A DNA stretch of 64,000 bases from Echria macrotheca (taxonomy: Eukaryota > Ascomycota > Sordariomycetes > Sordariales > Schizotheciaceae). Of the stretch, positions 56,073 to 64,000 are shown piece by piece; position 1 is the stretch's first letter, and each line of letters starts with the position of its first letter. Position numbers and translations under genes: made by a program. The notes beneath the pieces were generated by a model. That model searched no databases. It was not told where the DNA came from and saw nothing but the letters and a program-made list of their open reading frames with translations. The stretch spans positions 496,001-560,000 of the forward strand of contig MU839837.1 of NCBI GenBank assembly GCA_030411725.1. Reading direction: 5' to 3'.

Positions 56073-58097
56073 ATGACCATCTCATACCTCGGTCGTACCG
56101 AGGCGACCGGTCGCCGCCGGCTCGGCAGTGATCTGGACCTCATTACCAAATGGTACGAGGCGCTCGTGATCGCCAAACCGAGCAAGTCGACTTCCCTGTC
56201 GGAGCTGTCGCCAGCAGATCAGCAGAAACTCTTCGAGCAGAAATGCGAGCTACGGTTAGAACGCGATTCGGATAATAAACTGCGGTTGCAGACGATCGAA
56301 TCAAACGAGAAGCGAGTCCTCGATCCCGAAGTCGCCGCGTTGCTTCACCACCCGAACTACCAGCGAATGTACGAGCGTGATATTCAAGGACAGCAAAAAG
56401 ATGAGCGGATGGAAGATCTAGAGAGCGATGACAAGAGCTGTGGAGTTTCGGTTTCATCGGAATCGCCCACGTGGAATACCGCCTTCTCTGCCGTGAAGAC
56501 TGCGTCTTCCGATTCAGCAGAAACCATCAAACCTGCAAAGACTGGGGCCCGTTCTACGAATTCGAGCCCGCTTCTGGGGAGTGATACGACGGTGAAGACG
56601 CGTTCTTCCAGCACTCCTCAATACTCGTCGGATGAACCGTCCCCGGTGCTCCAAGCGATTCTCGCTGGTAATGTTTCAGTCAGTCCGGCTCACTTTCTGG
56701 ATGCCGGTGCGCCTCTCGCATCATCTTCATTCCAACTGAAGGATCAGACCACAACCCAGTACGCAACGGCCGTTCTGTCGGATATCCAAGAGACGGCACC
56801 TCAGTACCCGGATGCTACGACGCCAAATTTCTATTGTCATCTCGGAAGCGGGCTCCTCAACGCCTTTCTCAACGGGACGTTTGTGGCGCCTCCAGGTTTC
56901 TACCAGGCTCAACTGAGTCATAATGCGCAGATCAATTATGGCAGCCAGGTTGATTATGGCAGCCCGATCAACTATGGGGTCCAGCTGAATCCCTCTATCC
57001 TCTCGAACCAGACGAACGCGGCTGAAGCCCAAGATGTGTTTCTTAACACATCTAACCCGGCATTTCCAAGCTCTTATCTCACGAATCCGTATGGGTCAGC
57101 TTCGTATATGATTCCAACCGCATCTCGGGTTGCATCCTTCGGGCAATTCAGTCCGCTTCAATCGGTTCCCGAGGCCTCCATCGACGGCCCAAGCCCCAAT
57201 TACATGCCTAGCGCCGTCCAGCTTTGGTCAGGTATGACGTGCTACGATGTGCCGATCCAGCAGAGCGGCGATAAAATCGTTCCCGAATATTGGACTACCA
57301 AGATGGAGAAGGCTCAGTATCTCCATTACAAGCTGAGAGATCTTCGGCTCGAAGACGAGACCCTCTGCGCCGATCCGAAGGCAGGGCCTATCGCTCAGAA
57401 CCCGATCCACGTTTTCATCGACCTGTCCAACATCATCATTGGATTTTATGATTGTCTCAAATTGAAGCGCGGCATCTCGGTCCAAACGCGGATTCGTACG
57501 CCGCCCTTCTCGTTTGAGAATTTCGACTCCATTCTTTCGCGTGGCCGAAAGGCTACGAAGAAAGTGGTCGCCGGATCGCTGGGTAGCACCAACAAGCGCC
57601 GGCCGGACTACATGTTGGAGGCAGAGAAGATCGGGTACGAGATGAACATCTTGCAGCGTGTTCTAAAGCCGGCACCGCCTACACAGCGCAAGTGGTCCAA
57701 GGGTAGCCTCCGTGAGATGGAGTCTGCGACGTCGGGACCCGATACATCAGGCGATGATGGGCTCACCGCCCTGAAAATAGGGGAGCAGGGAGTGGATGAG
57801 GTTCTTCACCTGAAGATTCTTCAAAGCGCAATCGATACTACGGAACGCGGGACGATTGTGCTTGCGACCGGGGACGCGGCACACGCCGAGTATTCCGACG
57901 GCTTCAAGAAAAACATTGAGAGGGTTCTCTCTTTGGGATGGAACATCGAGCTTTATGGCTGGAGAAAAGGAATTTCCTCCGCCTGGCGCGACCCTCGGTT
58001 CATCGCACAGTGGCCCGAGCAATTCCGCATCATCGAACTGGATCAATTCAGTGAGGAACTGCTGGGCATGACGATTGACTCGCTCGGAGGCAACTAA
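56073..58097 (+). CDS. NYN/PIN-like domain protein (putative ribonuclease)
   Basis: A single exon of 674 residues from the ATG at 56073; an in-frame ATG at 55971 would add 34. The C-terminal part is an NYN (PIN-like) domain: NPIHVFIDLSNIIIGFYD with Asp450, VDEVLHLKILQSAID, and GTIVLATGDAAHAEYSDGF with Asp601, the acidic positions expected to bind metal. Such domains usually cut RNA, but the substrate here is unknown. The N-terminal 60 residues look helical (DLDLITKWYEALVIAKPSKS). The middle ~350 residues are disordered and Ser/Thr/Pro-rich, with three short NYG/DYG repeats (INYGSQVDYGSPINYG). No intron was seen, which is unusual beside its neighbours. Function is inferred from the domain only. 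Confidence 0.85.
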   Translation: MTISYLGRTEATGRRRLGSDLDLITKWYEALVIAKPSKSTSLSELSPADQQKLFEQKCELRLERDSDNKLRLQTIESNEKRVLDPEVAALLHHPNYQRMYERDIQGQQKDERMEDLESDDKSCGVSVSSESPTWNTAFSAVKTASSDSAETIKPAKTGARSTNSSPLLGSDTTVKTRSSSTPQYSSDEPSPVLQAILAGNVSVSPAHFLDAGAPLASSSFQLKDQTTTQYATAVLSDIQETAPQYPDATTPNFYCHLGSGLLNAFLNGTFVAPPGFYQAQLSHNAQINYGSQVDYGSPINYGVQLNPSILSNQTNAAEAQDVFLNTSNPAFPSSYLTNPYGSASYMIPTASRVASFGQFSPLQSVPEASIDGPSPNYMPSAVQLWSGMTCYDVPIQQSGDKIVPEYWTTKMEKAQYLHYKLRDLRLEDETLCADPKAGPIAQNPIHVFIDLSNIIIGFYDCLKLKRGISVQTRIRTPPFSFENFDSILSRGRKATKKVVAGSLGSTNKRRPDYMLEAEKIGYEMNILQRVLKPAPPTQRKWSKGSLREMESATSGPDTSGDDGLTALKIGEQGVDEVLHLKILQSAIDTTERGTIVLATGDAAHAEYSDGFKKNIERVLSLGWNIELYGWRKGISSAWRDPRFIAQWPEQFRIIELDQFSEELLGMTIDSLGGN

Positions 58098-60184
58098 TCT
58101 TTCTCGACACAATTCGAACATGTCGACATATGGTCGTCACGGATTACGATCATATCTTTTTGCCACTTTTGGTCTCTAGCCCCAGGTTTCGGTATCTGGT
58201 TGGCCATCACGATTGTTTTGTCAGCGGGACAAGACTTTTGTATCCCAGCGACTCACCACGGATGTTTTGCTAGATTTCTGATTTTTTTTTCTCTCAGCGA
58301 CTTTCGGATGTTTGGCGGTCTTCGGCTCTGCCAATGCGGCAGCAACGACTCTTGTTCTCGCTGGAGGACTGTGATCAGTTGCTTCTCCGCATCATCATAA
58401 TATCCGGCGGTTGTATTAGAGGTTTCGACGTTGGTTCTAAAAGTCCCAGACGATATCGACATGTGGCCGGTCATACAGTACAAACATCTTCTTACGGTTG
58501 GAAGGGAGGTCGTTTTCGTCGCGTCTTTCGACGAAGCGGTATGGCTGGTCTAGCATCACGATGACTATGAGGAACGATGATGATTCACGACTTGACGATA
58601 TCGAATGGGTTTCGGCGGCATTACGGTATTCAAGGCGTTTCCCTCACGACATGGGCATGAGTGGGCTGGGCATTGGCATGTCTGGCCAGGAAAGCGTGTT
58701 TTTGGGGCGTTAATGATGAAAAGCGCATCTAGGACGGAAAGCGCATAATGTTCTAGGTTGACATTTTGTCCCTGGAATAGGCGGGCGAAATGGTGTGGAT
58801 AGCGGCATGACGATGGGGTGGAAGCATGTGCTTTTGCTGGATGATACCCGTTCGTTAGTCGATGCGTTCGCATCTGCATGGTTAGGAGCGCGCAGATATT
58901 AGAGGGGCATTGTTTACAGCATGGGTATGGGACATGGTTTGTTTTCGTCATTATTGGTACGGCACAGCATGGTCGCGGAGCAGCGTCATGGGATTCCTTT
59001 TATGTTTTCTTTTCTCTCGGTATCATAGCCTTGGGCAGGGTAGCTGTAGCGGCCTTGCCGGCATCAAGCGGGCGTTTCTGGTGGTGTCAGTCACGAAGTA
59101 CACGAGCGTGTCCGCCTTTTACATGTTATCTGGTTGAGCATTTTTGTGAATCTCCGTGGTGAGCAAGGGATTGGTGCGTGTATACAGATGACGGGGTGTG
59201 TATACTCCGTCCTCGGCATAGAGGATAGATGATGACGGGTGTCGTTGTGAATACAATCTTCCTCTTCATTATTATCTCGTAAGTATCTTGTGTCTTGACA
59301 AGTTGACAGCAGCAAACCCGGGATCATCACCAAGGGCAGGCGACAGTTTTGGGTACAAGAGTAAGTCGACTGCTAGCCAACCAGCGGTTTGAACGGTATC
59401 AAGTCAAGCACGATGCGACTCGGAACGGTTCTTGCAAAGCATGTGAAATCGTCAAAAGCGATGGGGGTAGATGAACTCGGGGGATCCTACCCGATTTCTG
59501 AAAACCCGACAACCGGGGTGGATAGCGAAGTCGTCAGTGTGCTCCGTGGGCGTGTTTCGGCGTTTGATCTCTTTATGTTTTAAATGTGAACAGTAAAAAG
59601 GGGTTGGTTGGGGGACCTGGGTTTTGGCCTCAGCCCGGCCAGACCAAACCCCCTATTTTCAGGGGTACCTAGTAGGGGAACCCTTTTTTTTCTTCTCTGG
59701 CGCCAGATGGGAAGCCCTGCTTTTTGTGTGGGTAAAGTATCCATGCGGGTCGCTGTTTAGACGAAGTTGATTTTGTTCCATCGGCAGCAAAAGTGATGTA
59801 GGTATGTATATTGGCGGGTTGGGTTTGGGTATCTATGAAGAACGAGGGGATGGGAGGTTCACAGAAAGATGGGGACATGAGATCAAACAGTATTTGCCGT
59901 AGGACCACCCATATGGGTCACGATCGGACCGGACAAGAAAAGAGAGCTGCCACCCACCATCCCTTTCTCGTCCCGATACGCCATCAACACCACGGTCCGG
60001 ACTTGTTCCTTAATCAAGAAATAATTAAACGGCCGGGGTATCCGGACAAACGGATATATTCCCATACCAGAAGAGCAGTTCAAAGCCCGATGTATCCAGA
60101 CGGATGGATCTATCCTATACCCAAAAGACCAGACCAAAGCCATCAGATCTATCCACGAGATGAATGTTATATATTCCAAACCCT
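58098..60184. other. Convergent intergenic region, NYN gene / carrier gene
   Basis: 2.1 kb between convergent 3' ends. Only short frames (up to 159 codons at 59811-60290, which runs into the carrier gene antisense). A T8 run occurs near 59685-59692. No gene, RNA or transposon was recognised. Confidence 0.5.
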
Positions 60185-61237
60185 TCATCCAAGCCCAACC
60201 ATCTCCCCCGTCCCCGTCCCGGCCCCCGTCCCAGCAACCGGTTTTCCGTCCTTTCGCCCCTGCCCCAGCTCCATCATAATCCACTCATAAACCGCCCACT
60301 GCACCGCATTCACCACAAACGCGCGGAGACTACAAACCCCCAACCCCTTGAAGAACGGCCGTATCCCGCCCTCAGCCCAAGTCATCCTCGCAACCTCCCA
60401 CGCACCGCCGCCGCCGCCCATTTTCTGTTTCCTCGTCGTTGGCGGCGGCAACAACCCCTCCCTCTCCGTCCCCCCCTGTGCTGCTGCCACGGATCCCAAT
60501 ACCAAATCCCGCGTCTGCACCCTCGTCTTGATCACATCCAACGGGAAAATACTCGCCCAGGTGACAATCCCCGCGATGCCACCGCACAGTAGAATCTCGG
60601 CCGTCGACGACCCCGACCCCGCCTTGTTTCCGTCTCCCCCCGAAAAAGAAGAATAACACCGCCTCGCAAGCTCATACCCCCAAAAATAAAACCCATACCC
60701 CACGCTATCCCTCAGCGCCGTGATCCCCCCGCCGTGGTATAACCCCCTCACACCGTTGTCCCTCAGGATCTGTGTCGTTGTGGACCATGACGATGAGGAT
60801 GACGACGAGGATGAAAGTTGGACGCGACATTTAACGAGCTCGGTGGGGGTGCTGACTACCCACGTTGCTAGACCGCCTACCGCGCCGGCGAGCCATGTTG
60901 TCCAGAGGTTTGAGCCTGTTCCTGTCCCAGAGGGGGAAGAGAGGAGGTTGTTGAGGGTTGACTCGGTGCGGTTGTAGCTCACGAAGAGGAGGGCGTTTAG
61001 CGCGCCGTAGCCTAGGACTGGGGCGGCGGTGCCGGTTAGGAAGGAGGAGGGGGTTATGAGTTTTGTTTTTATGGCAGGGGTTGTTGGGGTTGGTGGTGAG
61101 GGTGAGGGTGAGGGTGAAGAAGGAGGGGAGGACGAGGAAAGGCCGGCTTGGAGCTTGACTTTGAGCACGTCGAGGGGGTTGCCGATTATTATCCCTACTG
61201 CGCCTGAGATGTAGCCTGCCCAGAAGTCGGCTGACAT
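60185..61237 (-). CDS. Mitochondrial carrier family (SLC25) transporter
   Basis: A single exon of 350 residues with the three-fold carrier architecture: PLDVLKVKLQ (21-30), PTELVKCRVQ (131-140) and PLDVIKTRVQ (232-241), each the start of the PX[DE]XX[KR] signature. These proteins exchange metabolites across the inner mitochondrial membrane. WAGYISGAVGIIIGNPLDV resembles the branch with SLC25A45/47/48 and yeast amino-acid or carnitine-type carriers; the substrate cannot be told. Two matrix loops carry low-complexity insertions: Ser/Pro repeats at 33-52 and nine Ser at 142-150, so the protein is about 50 residues longer than typical carriers. The C-terminus is Gly/Thr-rich. It is divergent from rpn12. 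Confidence 0.9.
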   Translation of the reverse strand: MSADFWAGYISGAVGIIIGNPLDVLKVKLQAGLSSSSPPSSPSPSPSPPTPTTPAIKTKLITPSSFLTGTAAPVLGYGALNALLFVSYNRTESTLNNLLSSPSGTGTGSNLWTTWLAGAVGGLATWVVSTPTELVKCRVQLSSSSSSSSSWSTTTQILRDNGVRGLYHGGGITALRDSVGYGFYFWGYELARRCYSSFSGGDGNKAGSGSSTAEILLCGGIAGIVTWASIFPLDVIKTRVQTRDLVLGSVAAAQGGTEREGLLPPPTTRKQKMGGGGGAWEVARMTWAEGGIRPFFKGLGVCSLRAFVVNAVQWAVYEWIMMELGQGRKDGKPVAGTGAGTGTGEMVGLG

Positions 61238-62082
61238 TGTTGGTGTTATGGGAGAATGAATGTTATCGGGAGGGGGCCATGGTGTGGCTTTGAGATATAT
61301 CGTGGCTCAATTCATGGATTCATGGATTCATGGTGAGTGGGGGGGGATTTGTTGGCGGGGTGGTGCTTTGAGAGAATGTGGGGTTTGAACTGCTATGGAC
61401 AGTGGACTTGAGAGCTCAGGGATGACATGTGATACTTCTTTTCGGTCGTCAAGTCGAGGTATTCCAATGGTTGTCATCGCATACCATATCGGTCTTGTAC
61501 ACCGCGGCTATCATGATTAGTACCTATTCTATGCACTGTGTTGATTCAATCCTGGACTTGGTATTTCTCTTCGTTGGAATGCTCTATTTCCAGAGTTGGC
61601 TGGCTAGCGTGGAAGAGCAAAAGTGTAGGATAGTTAGACGAACGACACGACGTGTTCTCACCAAAGTCAGAGCCCTTTGTAAACATACCAATCTCATATG
61701 CAGAGTGTCCTCGACATTTCCGCGTTCTTGCCATGTCGTGAAACCTTCCAACTGAAAAAGTCCCGAGATGTTCCTCGCTCAGCCCGCCGCCACCAGCTGT
61801 CACGCACGGGCCACAGCCCTGCGCTCAGCTCAGCTCGCGCGACCAACCAACGTCACGGCTTCAGCCTGCCTGCCAACCCGCCTGGCCTTAGCTTCCGCGA
61901 CAAACACCATCCCGAACCATCATCACCAATCCACCAGCGACGCCACGACGATATCATCGCAACCCACCACACCCACCACACACCCCAAACACGCCATAAA
62001 CAAACAGCGCCAGATACCACACCCATTCCCCCCAAGAGAAACCAAATACCACACCACCAACGACACCAACCCAACCGCCAAA
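61238..62082. other. Divergent intergenic region, carrier gene / rpn12
   Basis: 845 bp shared promoter region. It contains an 8-bp tandem repeat just upstream of the carrier start and a C/A-rich leader before rpn12. The rpn12 reading frame is open upstream to 61768 but reads as Pro/His/Thr-rich leader. Confidence 0.5.
61310..61333. repeat. 8-bp tandem repeat (ATTCATGG, three copies)
   Basis: Three perfect copies, 73 bp upstream of the carrier ATG. Confidence 0.85.
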
Positions 62083-62960
62083 ATGGCAGAACGCCAACTA
62101 ACCCAAATCCTAACCCAACTCAAATCCGCGCCCTCCTACGAAACCGCCCTCCCCCTCCTCTCCAAAGCCAAGCTCCTCCTAGCCCAGCTAAACGCGCTCA
62201 CCCCATCCCCCTCGGTCCCGCCGCAAATCCAATCCCTAGCCCTGCAGACGTACGAACAAGGCGCGCTCGCCTCAATCCGCGCAAGCAACCCGCAGGCCTT
62301 CACGCGCTACGTCGACCAGCTCGCTCCCTTTTATGAACAACACCCGTCTGACGAAAAAAACAAGATAACCGGCCTCTACCTCCTCCTGCTCATCACGCAG
62401 GGCGGCTACGACGAGTTCCACAGCGAGCTCGAGCGGCTGACGGCCGTGTCGGCCTCGGCCTTCGACGCCGTCGAGAGCGATCGCTACCTCGGCTACCCGA
62501 TCCGCATCGAGCGCTGGCTCATGGAGGGCAGCTACGACCGCGTGTGGAAGGCCATGAAGCAGGGCGAGGTGCCGTGTGAGGAGTTTAGTGTCTTTTCCGA
62601 GGTATGTCTCTCCCCTCCCTCTCCCCTCACCGGTTTCTTATTTATTCGTGGAGGAAGCTGACACGCAACCAAAAAAAGATCCTGACGGTCCAGATCCGCA
62701 ACGAAATCGCTAGGAGTAGCGAGCGCGCCTACCCCTCCCTGCCCATCTCGTCCACCAAGGCCCTGCTCTTCCTCCCCTCCGAGGGCGAGGTCATGGAGTA
62801 CGCCAAGAGCCGCGGCTGGATTCTGCGCGATGGCCACATCTACTTCCCTCCGGCCGTTGCCGCTCAGGAGACCGGCGAAGACGGAGAGAAAAAGGAGATG
62901 AGCCAGGTGGTTATCGAGAATGCGCTGGAATACGCTCGGCAGCTTGAGACGATTGTATGA
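62083..62960 (+). CDS. rpn12: 26S proteasome lid subunit Rpn12
   Basis: Two exons (62083-62601, 62679-62960) give 266 residues, the family length. Rpn12 (PSMD8) is the last subunit to join the lid and helps dock it on the base. It belongs to the CSN8/PSMD8/EIF3K PCI family: ESDRYLGYPIRIERWLMEGS, then WKAMKQGEVPCEEFSVFSEI across the splice, RNEIARSSERAYPSLPISST and MEYAKSRGWILRDGHIYFPP. The start ATG sits in AAAATGG and begins MAERQLTQILTQLK. The donor is GTATGT; the acceptor follows an A7 tract, slightly unusual. Confidence 0.95.
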
Positions 62961-63224
62961 GAGGGACGCAAATGGACAGCGAAAACAGCGTCAACGAGGA
63001 CCGGTTACCGGATACTTGGGCTGATACACTTAGACAGAGGGACGCAAACAAGCGGAGAACGTCACGACTAGTGTTGGGATTCCATATGCAAAGCATTTGA
63101 CTCGTTTGCAACTCATTCGTGCTACTTGACCTCATAACCACCTCTAACCGCTTGAATTTTCCCACCCCAGGCATGACGGAATTGTGCCTTATTGGCCACC
63201 AGCCAAGTTGTCATTCATTATCCT

Positions 63225-64000
63225 CTACGCAAACAGCTTCAGCCCGCTCCCGTGCTTCCCAACCTCGCACACCTCGCAGACCACACAAACGGTGCCCTTG
63301 TACTTGGTGTGGTACTTGGACCCGTCAAACGCACACTCCTCGTAGCTTGTCCCACTGTAAATCGGCGTGTGGCTCGCCGCGCACACCTCAAACTCGGCAA
63401 ACTGGTCAAACTCGATCTCGACCGCGTCATGGGGATTTCGCTCGCACTGAGCCTTGGTCTTCTTGGCCTGTCGCTTTGTTAGCAATTATCCTAGACATAG
63501 CTCCAACAACTTACGCTCTCGAGGATCTTGCTAGCTCCTCCGTTGGCCAATATCCTGTTCGCAAAGCTGAGGGCCGAGTTGTAGTTCTTGCTCCGCATCG
63601 CCAGGTTCATGGCGTTCAGCAACGCCAGTTGGCGATGTGGAACTTCAATCTTGGGAATAGTGAAGTATGCTGACAACTCCAAACTCCGCTTGATAAGCTG
63701 CGGGTTCTTGTTGACGACGTCCGGTGACCCGAGGGCTCTCCTCTGAAGTTCGATCGCCATCGCCACCGTGTACTCACTCGCGGACGTGATCAGCTTCTTA
63801 GCCTCCGCGACCTCGCTCTCGCTGCCAACAGCGTTGATCAGCACCGAGTGCAGGATGCCCTTGAAAATCTTCAGCCCATCCTCCAGCTTATTCGCCTTCA
63901 TCGAGTCGTAGCCGCGCTGGAGGTCGTTCGCAGCGAGGTACTCCAGATCCCTGGGAATGATTGGGAGGACCTTTCTAGGATCCGACTCCTCGACCGTACG
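63225..64000 (-). CDS. cop1: Coatomer subunit alpha (3' part, partial)
   Basis: Two exons are visible (64000-63515 and 63467-63225); the gene continues past the window edge, so only about 243 C-terminal residues are seen. Alpha-COP is a core subunit of COPI coats for Golgi-to-ER retrieval. The visible part is the C-terminal domain that binds epsilon-COP: PRKVLPIIPRDLEYLAANDL, ELSAYFTIPKIEVPHRQLAL, CERNPHDAVEIEFDQFAEFE, and the terminal CEVCEVGKHGSGLKLFA. The intron acceptor was placed at CGACAG (exon from 63467), since the nearer AAAG lies too close to the GCTAAC branch; the alternative adds RQ. It converges on rpn12 with a 264-bp gap. Confidence 0.95.

Noticed and set aside
2..62960. Idea that Rpn9 and Rpn12 mark a proteasome gene cluster
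   Set aside because: They are about 61 kb apart with many unrelated genes between; two of dozens of proteasome genes in a window is plausibly chance.
1..64000. CRISPR arrays, transposons, dispersed 5S rRNA genes, viral-like genes, biosynthetic clusters
   Set aside because: Scanned by eye for spaced repeats, transposase or reverse-transcriptase motifs, terminal repeats, the fungal 5S core, and polyketide or peptide synthetase motifs; none was found.

Overview
The window is nuclear DNA from a filamentous ascomycete. Sordariomycetes, and probably Sordariales, fit best. The evidence is single-copy eukaryotic housekeeping genes, short introns (about 45-145 nt) with GTRNGT donors and CTRAY-like branch sites, a White Collar-1 photoreceptor, a fungal Inp1 peroxisome-inheritance factor, Sds23, and intron-bearing tRNA genes. 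No transposon, CRISPR array, rRNA, virus-like or bacterial-type operon structure was seen. The species cannot be named from sequence alone.

Layout. 1-7.8 kb: proteasome lid subunit Rpn9 (5' end outside the window), then on the minus strand the GPI-transamidase subunit Gaa1, an Rbd2-type rhomboid protease and mitochondrial aconitase. 9.6-12.5 kb: the ribosome-export zinc-finger protein Bud20 and a HAD/SAK-domain protein with an RGG-rich tail. 13.0-14.9 kb: four tRNA genes (Glu-UUC, Ser-UGA, Asp-GUC, Glu-CUC), all with introns; the Glu-CUC and Asp genes may be co-transcribed. 16-22.7 kb: an orphan coiled-coil gene built on ten 21-bp repeats, a short Rsa3-like ribosome-assembly protein, an RTA1-type seven-helix membrane protein and an unrecognised Pro/Gln-rich protein. 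22.7-28 kb: a gene-poor stretch with simple repeats and two related tRNA-like loci, one of them decayed. 28-36.4 kb: wc-1 and the importin Kap121/Pse1. 37.8-48 kb: Sds23, Inp1, a UsgS-like membrane protein and an eight-exon formamidase. 48-58 kb: the deubiquitinase Otu1, the RSC chromatin-remodelling subunit Rsc1/2 and an NYN-domain protein. 60-64 kb: a mitochondrial carrier, proteasome lid subunit Rpn12 and the 3' part of alpha-COP.

The genes are independently transcribed and show no pathway cluster. Themes recur only loosely: proteasome and ubiquitin (Rpn9, Rpn12, Otu1), ribosome assembly (Bud20, Rsa3), and secretory pathway (Gaa1, Rbd2, alpha-COP). Exon coordinates come from reading splice sites by eye and keeping the frame; each gives an open frame of the length usual for its family. 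I found no convincing new multi-gene system. The best leads are the tRNA cluster, the 21-bp-repeat coiled-coil orphan, the decayed tRNA pair, a G-quadruplex motif upstream of rsa3, an atypical rhomboid serine motif, and a GC-AG intron in otu1.
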